From assembly GCF_040954835.1 (NCBI RefSeq), contig NC_090711.1, positions 131,501 through 195,500 on the forward strand: a DNA stretch of 64,000 bases, in the 5' to 3' direction. Shown in pieces: positions 51,534 through 64,000 of the stretch. The stretch is from Lepisosteus oculatus. Lineage: Eukaryota; Chordata; Actinopteri; Semionotiformes; Lepisosteidae. The notes below the pieces were generated by a model. The model was not told the origin of the DNA. It did no database searches and saw only the letters and a program-made list of their open reading frames with translations. A program made the translations under genes and the position numbers. Numbering within the stretch: position 1 is the first letter of the stretch; each line of letters opens with the position of its first letter.

Positions 51534-54500
51534 CCCTACTGTGCTTTTAGCATCATAATGAGCATTTACAGAAAACACAAAATCATTGACAAAGCAGGCT
51601 AAATCAGAATGCTTATTCCTTCCTGTAGCCAGTTGTTTGTATGTTGAGTCTCTATGTCCATTCCCTCCTGGACGGTGGCAGCTGGATTGTATGGGGCCGT
51701 GGAACTGGACTCTGCATTCAGCGTGGCCAGAGCTTTGGCCCTCAATAGCTCTCGTCTGTGTGCTGATTACACAGTGGAAATACGTCTGCATGCTTCACCT
51801 GGGATTTAAACATAAACTCTCCTGACCACTTCATTATTGACAGGCCTGCTTGGTATGGGGAGTAATTGGAGATTCAGTTTTGTTTGCAAATGGTGAGTGA
51901 CAGGGCAGGTAACAAAGTACCATGCTACTGAAAAGGTGACGTAGTGCAGAAACCTTCCCTTACTGTCTGACTGAGCAGTTCAGTGTGGAAAATGTGAGAA
52001 GTTTAGACAGCACCAACAGGGTACAGTCTTACAGCATGAATATGAGCAAACTCTGTACTTCTATAATGTGGGTTTGAGTGACTTTGTGATTGTAGATTCA
52101 AATGGCTTCTCTTTGCTACCTGAGAGCTAGTACCAACCAATATTTCTACTTCTTTCTACTTCGTCAGAAAGTAAGAAAAATTAGTTCAAGATGAAATAAT
52201 AATTTGAATTTCTATAATTTGTGCCTCACAGATTTCTTTTAAAACTGTACATAGAATTTAAAATTTACACTCCACACCACTGGACTTTTGAAATTCCTTC
52301 AGCAGGTCCGGTGGAGTGCTGTGGATTCCCCTTTCTTTCTTGAACACACAGGAATCTCAGAACATAAGAGATCCAAAGAAAGCATATAGTAGGCCAGGAA
52401 AGCCCTTGATCTTGGAATGATGGAGAGATGGAGAAAAACCCAGACCTCATCACTAAGCTATGTCTGCCCTGTTGTCCACACTTCATAAGCCTAACTCAAC
52501 CTATCTGCCTCTCTTTTGGGATGATATGTACTGTAAGTACATACAGGGTACTGACACCCTGTTGTTATTGAGTAAATTCTCTCCTGAAACTTTACTACCT
52601 CTTGTTAGGATAAATGAATGCCAAATAAAATCAGGACCATTATATCTTAACAAAAATATTTATTGCACTTATTAAATCATTGAATTACTTTATTTTGTTT
52701 TAGTGTCCTGCAACTCTATGCACCAACGCGTCTCCTTTCCTTATGGATTTTCTGTTTTTTTTTAACTGTACCCCTGTGGCCTCTCAACCCAGACTTGGTG
52801 CTGGGCCCTAATGGGACCCTGTTCCTGGCTCCATCCTAAGTGGTCCTGGAAACATTTCTGATGCATTGTCACTTGCTGCAAATTAGGCACCTGAAAAAGC
52901 AAAGTAGTTAACTGTCTTCACAGATAGGAGGGTGTTAAAAACATGATGTCATGTTTCCATACCCCTCAAAGACCCCCCCCCCCACACACACACACAGCCC
53001 CACCCCTGAGGAAGCCAGACCACTACAGCACTTTGATTTAACAGTGTTTATTTTCTCTTTCTCTTAAACTCCTAAATCACTGTATTCCCTACATAATCAT
53101 TAGACTTTTCTCCTCAGAAATTCTGCAAGCTTACTTCATTTCGTTTTTAGTTACCGTCTGTCTTCATGTTCTCTGCTTTTAAAACAAACACAGTTTCCGT
53201 TTCACATGGCTGAGCACAGCAACTTTTAAGGATTGCTTTTGATTCATAAGACGTCTGAATACCTTTGGTTTAATACAATAAGTAAAATAGACGTTATGTT
53301 AAATGTTAAAACTCCAAGGTAAGAAAAACAGTTGGAAGATATTTTTCATAAATTTCTTCAGAACTGTCTTTGTCTCTGTGGTGTTCACTTTGTTCACTGT
53401 ATGGTGTAAAATCATGCTGTTTGACTGCAGTTCTTTCTTTTCATTCACTATAAATTCACCATATATTCACTAAGCTGGTAAACAAGAATACTGCTTCTCT
53501 TCTACCAAATCCACACTGTGGATATTATTGGAGGTTCATTCTATCATCCTTTCTTTTCTCTGTTAGAGAGAGAAAAACAATTTATTAAAGCTGCGCACCA
53601 GTTTTTTAAAGTTCTTCAAAAGCAAAAAAGATTTATCTTTAAGGACATTAATCAGTATCTTTATTTAGCGTTAAGATATTAAAAGCTTTTCATTTCTACA
53701 AGTCCTTGAGGGGGTTCAGCTCTGTGTTCCCACTGAAACACCAACACTGATGAGTTGGTCCCTGTTCCAGATGTGACTTCAGCTGGTCCAACAAAAGCAA
53801 AACCTTTACAGCACAAAGACACATACTGTAGATTCTATGTGCTTAGAAAGAAATAATTCTTTTTATCCTGTAAAACTACCAATAATTTGAAATTAGAGAA
53901 AAACAGAAAACAAAGCACGAGTTTTGCATCCATGTGAAAGATTATCTATAGCATTAAATAATTATGATTATTTTGTTGTTGTTAAAAGGATTTTCAAAGG
54001 TATCAGTCATTCCTGTGCCCCAGCACAGCGCCATGAGTAACCACTGAGTCTGCCTCCTGCTGACTCTCTGGATCTTCTCTGATTGGGCTACTCAAAACCG
54101 ATGCATGCCTGACTGCAGGGCTGCAGCAGACCTCATGGCTGGCCCATTACTAAATCTGTCATTTTGGTTATGATCATTTGCAAATTCCTGTGTTCAAGGT
54201 CCATTAACAATGACACTCACTTCACAAACAACCAACCAGTAAGTGGAACCATTTTTCATTCATATTGTGGTCTGTTTGAGTTTCACCAGCTGCAAAACAG
54301 AACTGTTAAAGATCGCTATGCCAAAATGCATGCTAATATGCAAATTAAAAACTAAAAATCTGCACCTGACAACTTGCTGGCAGGGCCCTGGTATGAGATT
54401 AATGTTGGATAAGTACCTGATTTCACAGCTCCCAAGCTGTAAAGCAAGCAAAACCACGCATCGCTGCGCCTGCAAATTGTTCAAAGGCATCCAGGCATCA

Positions 54501-57500
54501 GGCAGTTTCCTACCCCAGCCTCATCCAAAAATCACAAAATATGTAATGTACTTTTGCATGAAAGATTGAGAAAAATAATACATAAACCCTGCAGTATACA
54601 CACGTAAAAGTACCAAAAACACTTGGGGCTTTGAAATGGGGATGTTTTCACAGAGGGGAGTGGATGAGGTAATGTTTTAATTGTCTGTAAGTTGCTCTTG
54701 AAAGGCTGTTTATGGTAGGTTAGAAATTTCCTCCATGGTGTTGATTTTTCAGCTTTCTTATTTTCTGGTTAAATTTTGGGACTGCAGCAGAATTCGTAGT
54801 TTAAATCAGATGAACTCCAGTTGGAGACGTCCAGACTCTAGAGTCATGTACTGTACATACTGTACAACACTAGAATTTTAAACTCTTGTTATGATAGATA
54901 TGCTTAATCTTGCTTTTAACTTTGTAAATCCATTCCTCACACAGTCTAATTAATCTGAATCCATACTTTCATCTGGGTTGAAATGGATTTAAAATGGATT
55001 CTGAAACACATGCAAAAAGCATGCGGTATGTACAATTTTCCATTGGCTTCGGGTGGTATAAGCACACGGCACTGCAAATTTGAAGCTCTTTAATGCCACT
55101 TGTGCATGGCAAAGATGTGATGGGCGAGATTCTGGTTCATATTTCTGTCATCATTGAGATAATCATTCAGGCGTTCTCTCATACTTAGACCAGCTCCAAG
55201 TGAAAGTTTCACTGTAGAGAAAAAGACATGAGCTCACCCTTACTGCTTGGCAGACAGATGCATTGCTCATCTATCACTATTCACCTGTGCTTAAAGCCTG
55301 GGGATCTGCAGACATGCCCCTTGAGAAAGAGCCTTCATCTTAGAAACAGGGTTTCTAAGCCTGCTTGGGTGGTGGTTACTGTGTTGAACTGCACCTAGGA
55401 GCCTAATGGGATCATAGCCTATCTGAGAAAAAAAACATTTGATGAATAGAAGTCCATAAATGAAAATGTTTCTGTTGATATAAGATTAAAATAATTGCAC
55501 TAGAACGAAAGTGGACCACACTCCAGGGAAAGTTGTTGCTAGTTTTGCCATTTCTAATTATTTTCTGATTTATTTCCTGTGTGTTCATCATTGTGTTTTG
55601 ATGTAGTTTTCACTACATACTTACTAAGTTGCTGAAACTCTGTTCTTATTTCTTTACTTGTTTTGACTTGTTCTGAGTTTTGAAAATTAAAATGAATCTG
55701 AAATTTAAAAATTAATTTTGTGATTGTAATGCACATTGATGTCAATATAATTGTTGTGTCATTGAAAGCAATAATGCTCATCATTACTCCCAGAATGTAG
55801 TTTAATGAAGAGTTTCTGTAATATTCCATTACATATTTTGGCTGTTGCTGGAACTTTAGCGTAACATTTTAAAATATGCATATTTTCCTATGATAAAACT
55901 GATCATCATGAGCCTTCTCCTTCATGCTCCTTCAGGTCATTAATGGTTCTTATAAGATCTTGAATGCTGACTCACTGCTGAATAAAGTGGCCAAGGAAAG
56001 GGAGTAAGACGATTTTCATTGTAGCTGATCAATGTTATGAAGTCTCAGGACTCCCAGCAACTATTAACAAGGTCAAGTGTCAAACACCGGTGATGGACTG
56101 GTTGTAGCCTTGTTGATGCAGTGCCCAAAGCAAAGCCAACTTTGTGTTAATGCCCCATTGTAGCCATGCCAGACAACAGCTCCCAGTCTGCTGAATCCAG
56201 CAGTTTATTCTGTTTGTCATAGCTGTCAGAAAATAAAAGGTTTAGAATTGCTCATAGAAGAGGGTGAAGAAAGCTTCTAAAAAGCAAGACAGGAAATGGA
56301 AACAAATGAAAGAGGTATACTCAGGAGGTAAAAAGTCACTTCTACAATTCTGTGTTATATTTCAGCAGCACAAAGATTTTGTCTGGAAACAATAAACATT
56401 TTAACATTCCAATAGCACTGTCGTTAATCATGCATGTTTGCCCAGCTCTACAGGTGTATCTAATAGCACTCATAAGAAAGTTCAGCAGAGCACGGTCAGT
56501 ACAGGCAAGGGTTGCAGCAGACTGATTTATAGAGCCTTGTTACTTTCTTGTGGGAGAAGGCAGAGATTGGAAGACAGTTGCAATGCAAACAGGAAAAATA
56601 TATTTTGTATGAAAAGAAACTCTTACTTGCTCTATCCAATAAACTCAGTCCCTGGCATTTCTGAAAAACCACATCCTTCACATGATTTGATACAATTCTG
56701 ATGGACAGGTTTTAAAAATCGAGTGCTTGGTGAAAATTCAAAGTTTAGATACAGTTTTAAAAGAAATGTATTGGAACAAAGTAATAATCTACAAAATGAC
56801 TATCTCAAAAGAAGTTGTAGTGAATCACTAATTCAAGGGTAACATAACATAACTTGATATGTAAAGAAAAGGTAAAAGTCCAAATATTTTTCCACCTCTA
56901 GAATAATAGAAATAATAATGAAACTCAACTGATCAAAAAGCACAATACTGTACAGAAACTGAAGTATTTTTTATTGCAATAAGATTTAATTCTTCAAAAT
57001 GAAAAAAGAGAAAAAACTTAGCCAGATTAAATGCTTTACTCAGGAAACTAACAACCCACATCCTTTCCCTTGAGTGAAACATGCTATCGCTTTTCACTTG
57101 GGTCTGATTAATAAAGAGTGATTAATGAAGACAAGAGAGGAAACATCAGCTTCCCTGATCTGCTCCTGTTTCTGTGAGAAAGCTTGGGAAAGAAAGCAAC
57201 AATAAATTACCACAGTCTGGGGAGCTTTCTCGCTGTGGGCCTGCAGTGCTGCAGTGGAATTCCTTGGAGTGGCTCAGGTCTGTCCCACTCGCATTGCCAC
57301 AGTCCTGCCGGACAATGGGAAGAAAAACACACCAGCCACATAAAACCCACGGGCTGCCAGGGGCTGAGCCTGCATGCCAAAACAACAGGGACGAAAGCGC
57401 TTGTGGGTGGGAGGGTTCACCGAAAGAAAACTACAGGGTGACAGTTCCATCAGCATCTTATACCTGTAATTAAAAAAATTGCAAACATTTGCAAAAAGTA

Positions 57501-60500
57501 TTCAAGAGATGTAAATATTTTATCCTCATAGGCTTAGTACACTCTGGCACAATGCGAACATGCAGTTTGTATATCTGAGCACTGCAGCACTGTGATACTG
57601 CAAAGTGAATTGAAAAAGCAGCAGAACAGAAAGCTGTAGCAGGAGCAGCAGTTACACTTGTATCTGAAACTTGGCAGGAGCCGTTCATATGCCTGTGACT
57701 TCCTTCGACAAGAGCCTAGGAGCTCGAGGCTAGAGCGCTGCAGAGGGCTGACAGACTGGACAATGAAACAATAAACCTGGCTGTGTAATCTGATTCTAAT
57801 TAGAAAGAATGTCTACACTTCTTCCTCATAGAAAAAATAAACGGCGGGGGGTTCAATGTCTGAACTGAGAAAGTTCTGGAGCCAGGCAGCATTAAGAAAA
57901 AAGTAATATCCGAACACACTCTGTAGCTGAAGTGAACTGCAGTGCATTCTTGCTCCACCTGGAAGATTACAAGCTTGTGTTTTCCTCTAAATCCTTCTGA
58001 CGTGAAGTGTTGAAGGGAGGCCTGTGAGTTTCAGTGTTAGGAGCCAACAGGAGGCCGCACAGCAAGAGTGACTGGTGAGGCAGGTGAGACTACTGTACAG
58101 GTAGCAAAAAGGCTCATCTTTCTTTGAATACTGATGGCACAGCCAAATCATTCAGAGTGAAAATCTAACATTTTCTTTCCTTAAAAAGGCTTTCATGAAT
58201 TTTGCTTCCATTGTACGGATTCACATATTTCTTTTGCCACTGCCTTCTGGTTTTACTGTACCTCTGATTATGCTTTTCCACAGTTTACCATGATGTAATA
58301 CTTTTATAAGAGCTTCAGAAGTTCAAAACCTTGTTCTTGTGGTTCATGGCTCATAGCCTCTCATCACTCACTGAGCCCCATCATCCTCCCAGTCTCTCTT
58401 CCTCTTGGCTCCTGAATGCTGCCACTGAACTCTGTTCCCACCTTGGATCTCACCCCCAGCATCAGCCAGAAACACAAGAACAGAACTTTTCCAGGACTGT
58501 TAGTTGGATTGGGGACCTGAAAATCTGCCACAGTCTAAGCTCACAGTGTTGCGGTCAAAGAACAGTATTGTCACTTCTGTTTTCATCGCGTTCTAGTCAG
58601 GGGTTTCTTCTGGTGCCAATGTAGGATCACCCCTCCCCGCGCCAACCTAAAATCTCTTGCTCTTCACTCTGCCTGCTTGCTACTTTCACACACAAAATCA
58701 TAACAGTAAACTGATGAACAGCCTGTGAACATGAATTTTGTATCATTTACACTATTATTTTATTTTACATTTACACTATTAAGTTATGAGAGCATACAAT
58801 TTTTATGTTATCTGATGCTTGGGTTAGAGAATTAAACTAGTAATTAATGACTCCACCTGAGAAGGTTATGTCTCTATTAATGTTATTTTTTTAAATTGTT
58901 TCCAAAAAATATCTAGCCATTTGTAGAAATGTCAAATATTTTCTTTTCATTTAAATAATATCAGTCTTCTGATGTGCAACACCTGCCAAAAGCAACCTCC
59001 ACTGGTCTACCACAAATTCAAACACTTCAGACTCTGCCATCCACACACTTGGATGTAAAATATGTGGGATTCTCACAAATTGCTGACACTGATGATCTTG
59101 AACTTGCTTCTGACAGTGAGGGCTGGGCACGGCTCAGGGAAGTGTTTTCTTTTCTTATAACAGCGAAAGGCTTGTAGACGATGGATGGCTTCAGGAGGAG
59201 GAATCTGGAAGACACATAATAGATTTCTGTAAAACTGTTGCTTTGACCTTTACCAGTAAATGGCGATGGATGGATAACTGATCCTATATGAACATTTACT
59301 TTAAGAGCCTTTGCAGGCTGTAGTGAGGAGCCAGTAATTGCTAAAACAGAAACTGTACATTTTATGTGTAATAAACCCAGTGGTTTTATTAAGACTCAGA
59401 AACAGGAGCAATGAAATTTCTCTGGAAACCAAATTTCATTTAGGTCTTCAGAAGAGAAAATCATCTAGCACCTCCTATGAAGTAAATTAGAATGTTTCAC
59501 CACCTGCCTTCATCAGAGCCAGTGCCAACATGCGGCTCAGAGCCCACTGGTAAGATGGCTGTCTGGGACGGTGGGGTCACGCGGCTGACTTCCTGAGCAA
59601 CGGTCAAGTCGAAGCTTTTTTGCTTTTTCTTTTCTTTTTTTTATCCCACATTAATTCAGTAGAGGGCAAGACTGGGGCTGTGGGAATTTAAAAATATAAA
59701 GATGATGATGAAAACCAATGGATTTCATCCTTCTGTGCTTGACCAGATTCCTAGACAGTTGAAAAACGATGGGAGAAAAGACATGACCAACTGAGCAAAC
59801 TTGCCTTGTTAGAACTGCTCAGCCCAGCAATGATGAATCTGAAACTCTAGGCAGTTCCACTGGGCATGAAACACAACTCCAATATGTCTCCTGTAATGTT
59901 ATGCAGTATAAAAGCCCTTTAAAAGGATCTGCTTTTTATGATTTAGCGGTTACTTTAATCCCTTTCTTTCATTCGGCTTTCAGCCTCATGTCTGGCTTGC
60001 TTCGTTAAATGAGAGCACAGTGTGTAATTTGAAGTTTCTGTGTATTTATCTAGATCATTGAGTGAGGTGTAATCAAAACGCTTTTTGGGCCAAGGTGCGA
60101 GAAAGGGGCCCAGCCCCAGGGAACCAGGAGATATTTATGAGCATTTTAAATAGGTTGCAGCAGGGGACCCTGGTTGCTGGCTTGGATTTCAGTGTGTTTA
60201 CACCGTCAAGCTCAATGGAAATCTTCTAGTAAGCTCAGTCATCGGTTAAAGACAGCAGCCTTGTTGACAATGGTCCTCTTACAGATTAAAGAAACTGATA
60301 GCTGTTGCAGATGAGACTCCCAAATGTGTATAGTAGAAAAAAACTCACATGAGATGCTAAAGGAGGAGCATCTCGACCCAGCAGTGTGGAGCAGCACTGT
60401 TCCCCTCTCCCTGTGCCGGAGCGCAGTGCCCACTGAGAGGCACCCCTTGAGCTCAGGCTGTGAGGGAGTTGTTTGGCTCATTTGGGAGGCTGATAGATTG

Positions 60501-63500
60501 TTGTCTGGTTAGGTAAGCGGTCAGGGGCTGCAGTAATTACTCTGAGAAAATATGAGTCATCCGTTAAGCTGATGCCCACCCGGCTCCCTCACACATGGCC
60601 ATGGCCAGCGGGCTGCAGCTCTGACGGGTTTCTCCGAGCCCCTCCGCCTCCGCTGAGCGTCCCCACGCCTGGGCCAGGCCACAGCAGGGGGGAGACCGTG
60701 ACACGTGAGAGACACTGAGGGGAGCAGCGTGAGGAGGACACAGGACCCAGCCGGCGTGTGCTCCGTGGCAGGAACACACATGAATACATGAGCACCCCAC
60801 TGCTCTTCCGACTCAGGGGCCTGTGTGTGTGCCCTGTCCGTCGCCTGGACAAGTCCCACTGAGAACACAATCTTCAGCCACGAGCGTGCAACATCATCGC
60901 TCAGAATCACTGCTTTATTTTTGCCATGTTGCGTTATTATTGATGTTTCTGCTGTATGTTTTCTATCACTCTGAGCCACAACACTAGTACAAGGGATTAG
61001 TATTGATGAAACAGACTAAAGCTATTGCAATGTTATTTTGAAGTTGAAATCAATGAAATATCTGTTAAACTATCATTTTCATCCAGAGCATCAGGTCATT
61101 GAGGTCACATGTGCAATGTGCCGTTGTTAATAATGGTCACCTGAACTCGTGCACGTGTGGCCCTTTTCTCCGAGATGTGCACCGAGGCCTTGGGAGCACG
61201 TGTTTAAGTTGGCCTGGGCTCGGCACCAGCACGCTACAGACAGAGGTGACATCATATCTTTACAGTCTCTGGCATCGTGTAACTGCTCCCCAAAGAGTCG
61301 AGCTCCTGAGCACCAGGCCAATGTTAAAGTTCAGAGAGACTCGTCGTAAAGATTGGCTGCCCGGAGTGTATAATATTCCCAGATCATTGCTTTTATTTGT
61401 TTCTACATTACAGTAGAAAACGGAAGTCCTCAAAGCTTCTTCATGTCAACATAATGTAAGTATTTTAGAAGTACAACTGCCAATCTCTACCAAATAAGAA
61501 AATTATTTTATCCTAGAATTAACAATGAGGCTATAATATTATTATTATTTGTTTAATCCCCAGTTCTTTCTCACGCCGCAATGGGACTGACAATCTCCCA
61601 GAGTTATTCAAGGTTTAAAAGTTACTACACATAGCTACGGCAATACATGTTCTCCATTTTAAGTGCAGACTTTCACTGTCATGCAGACACTGCCAGAAAT
61701 TGTTCTTACGCTCTATTTTGAGAGCAGGAAAGGCGAATGGTGTTGAGAGACAAAGAGTAAAGGAGAAGTTTCAAACACTCATTTGAAATGTTCTATGAGA
61801 TGAAAGAGCATAGTATTTCAAATTCAGACCACAGTTCAAATACAGACCACAGCCATAAGGACCAGACGAGAATGAGACTTTAAAAACACTTTTGTGCTAT
61901 ACAGTGTTGCTGCATTTCATTAAAACACCAGGGGGTGCTAATGTTCCTAGTTCCTTGGTTATCTGAACCTACAAATCCTGTCATGATGTTTCTTAATTGA
62001 CTTGTGGTGTTGTCTTTGTGACATCTCCTTTCTTTCTTACTTATGCTGCTGATACATATCAATCCTTTTTCTTGCTTACATGAAAAAGAAATACAGGGAA
62101 ATGTATGGTTTATTACGATATGTATTTAATTTAATATGTACTGATTTTGATGTCTCTCCAAGCTCCAAATTTAATATTTGTAACTTCCTGCAAAGAGGAC
62201 ATGAGTGCACTTCAGAAATCTGCTTCTGACCATGGTCAGTTTATGAAGGAGAGCTGCACCGTGCTCTGTCTGTGATGCAGTGCTCTGAATTGTGTTGCAA
62301 AGTGTTTGTTTTACCGTGCTTTGTTGGCGTCACACTGTCTCAACTATTAACATAAAATCATCCATTCATAATTAATGGTCTGTCATGTCATCTGTGGTTT
62401 TATATATGAGTAATTTGATTTTAATCAATGCAAAATGCAAAGCAGTTGAGTTCATTTGTCAGCTTCTACTCTGGGTTAATGAAAGTTAATGAAAGTCTGG
62501 AATCTGCATTACTTACAGCACCCAGCATCACTCACTGTCTCACACTGTAATGCTGCTAGAGATTCCTAGCTGTGCGTGTTTGCATGACCCTACCACCTTT
62601 ATCCTGCAGATATTTGAAATTTATAAATATGTATCTCAATGTGTCTCTCTTCAGATTAAGGAAATCCGTTATACAGCTAAGTTCACAGGAAAAAGCAGGA
62701 AGTTTTTTCCCTCTTTTCATCCTTTGCTTTCTGGATGTTTTACAAATTGTATTGCTATGTTTATTGTGAGTCCTTGGCTTTAAAATCACACTGTTGAAAG
62801 AAAAGAGCCCTAGGTATGCACATGGAGTATTGTACATGACTCTATTTTTCAAAGTCTGTGCAGCAACTGGGCTAGGAGAGACAAAGTAAAACGCTTTATA
62901 GGACATATCTGAAATTCTGTGATTCCTTATCTTTTTTTGTACCATCAATAAAAATCCATCACAACCCATCGAAGCTCCTACAGAAAACTCAGTGTCAGTC
63001 TTGTTTCTAAAGAGCCTGGACCAGCATCCCGGGACCTGTCAGAGTACCACAACCATTTTCATGAACCAGTCTGCGGAACAGGTCTGGTCCCTTTTCTCTC
63101 TTGTTCTTTCTATGAGACCAATGCTGAGCCAGAGATTTCAAAACAAACCGTACTGGTTCAGAAACCCAGACACAGGCCTCTCTCATCTAACAATGGTTTA
63201 AATAATAAAATTTATATATCCAGTCATGTAAACAACTCCAAGGTCCAATAAAATGGCCTCGATGAGTGATGTCAACACAGAGGGTTAAAAGGCCATGCGG
63301 CACATAAATTAAAAAGTACTACAGCACGCTGGAGTTACTGCAGAATGACAGGGAGTGCCCAAGCCTCCCGCAGCACACTTTTACTGGGACTAGAGGAATG
63401 CTGTGAGAAAGAGTGCAGCATGCAGATCTTTCTAAGGAAGCCATTGAACAGTTTAAGCCATAAATGTTTCGCTTTGCTTTTTTCTCTCAAGACACATTGT

Positions 63501-64000
63501 GTTTTGAATTTAACAAGAAGATTCCAGGAAAGCGGAGGGATGCAGGGGGAAGTAAGTGCCACTCTTCAGCTGACCCCTGGAATAAAATCCCAAGAGGATC
63601 AAGTTAGTCTGAAACAGGTCTGCAAGTCTGCTTTGGGTGATAGCGCAGCAGAATGGAGCCGGTTATCGGCTCTTTTTTTTCTTCTTCGGATGAATATTAA
63701 GCTTCTTTCCAGACTCTCTCAGTACTGCAGAAGCAGCAGATGAAGAAGCAGAAGCAGAAGAGGAAGAAGAAACAATGAAAACCACATACTGATGTTTACA
63801 AGAACTTCCTGTGGTGTAAACTAATGTGATTTGGAGTCAGAAGCCTTAAGTCACCAGCTGCTACCATTGTTATAAATCTGTGAGGTGCAGGAGGGAAAAA
63901 CCTGCTTCACTGTATTGGCTGTTCTGCAGTCCAGTGACAACGAATATTTGCCAGGAAGGATTTAGTGTTGGTTCTCTTTAAGCTTTTAATTTTCTCTCAA
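51534..64000. other. Gene desert upstream of uqcc1
   Basis: About 12.5 kb with no exon I can support on either strand. Its contents: a C-run followed by (CA)n at 52973-52996; GC-richer stretches at 57150-57440 and 60580-60870; GA/GCA-rich sequence at 63725-63775; and several non-repetitive blocks that may be regulatory (55040-55215, 59940-60200, 62200-62520). By synteny gdf5 is expected beyond the right edge; no TGF-beta cystine-knot coding sequence is found inside. Confidence 0.5.
52973..52996. repeat. C-run plus (CA)n microsatellite
   Basis: Eleven C followed by about seven CA units. Confidence 0.9.

Noticed and set aside
60557-60979. 140-codon minus-strand frame in the gene desert
   Set aside because: It sits in a GC-rich stretch where three minus frames are open at once. 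Composition is Arg/Pro/Ala-rich without any domain, and no splice partner is seen.
62556-62969. 137-codon minus-strand frame
   Set aside because: No recognisable domain and no plausible flanking splice sites. Open frames of this size occur by chance in 64 kb.
49435-64000. gdf5 coding exon on the minus strand
   Set aside because: Expected from synteny, but no cystine-knot growth factor motif was found in any frame. Not called.

Overview
The window is vertebrate nuclear DNA: intron-rich genes with GT-AG junctions, long AT-rich introns and intergenic DNA, and SINE/LINE fragments typical of fish. The repeats (a tRNA-headed SINE with a V-SINE-like core, 5S-rRNA-headed SINEs, L2/CR1-type LINE pieces, a Penelope-like family) and the proteins point to a ray-finned fish. 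A non-teleost such as gar or bowfin is my guess from the look of the repeats, and I cannot prove it. I see no prokaryotic, phage, CRISPR or defence system.

Three protein-coding genes can be rebuilt completely, exon by exon, with every splice phase closing. (1) An annexin A13 gene on + (11 coding exons, 991-8817, 316 aa). It starts with a 15-bp coding exon giving MGNIQ, the N-myristoylation type of start. (2) fam83c on - (4 coding exons, 14562-22936, 593 aa), with a DUF1669 domain and the TLGHSKLDL C-terminal motif, plus a 5' noncoding exon ending at 23066. (3) uqcc1 on - (9 coding exons, 33390-49434, 285 aa), a mitochondrial complex III assembly factor of the CBP3 family. anxa13 and fam83c converge tail to tail; fam83c and uqcc1 are co-oriented.

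Layout: 1-990 upstream of anxa13; 991-9.4 kb anxa13, with a V-SINE touching an acceptor and a 39-bp minisatellite after a donor; 9.4-12.6 kb intergenic, with Penelope-like copies and a 27-bp minisatellite; 12.6-23.1 kb fam83c with its 3'UTR, an L2 relic and a foldback element in its introns; 23.1-33.0 kb intergenic, including an old direct duplication and LINE/SINE debris; 33.0-49.4 kb uqcc1, whose large introns hold a 5S-SINE relic, Penelope tails, a Tc1-like relic and candidate regulatory blocks; 49.4-64 kb a gene desert with an intact-looking 5S-SINE.

The fam83c-uqcc1 order and orientation match human 20q11.22 (EIF6-FAM83C-UQCC1-GDF5, from memory). gdf5 should therefore lie just past the right edge, and the desert plus uqcc1 introns are the place to look for its regulatory DNA. 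An ANXA13-type gene beside FAM83C mirrors the ANXA13/FAM83A neighbourhood of human 8q24, suggesting these are paralogous segments from an ancient genome duplication. The genes do not form a pathway: one is a membrane-binding annexin, one a casein kinase 1 anchoring protein, one a mitochondrial assembly factor.
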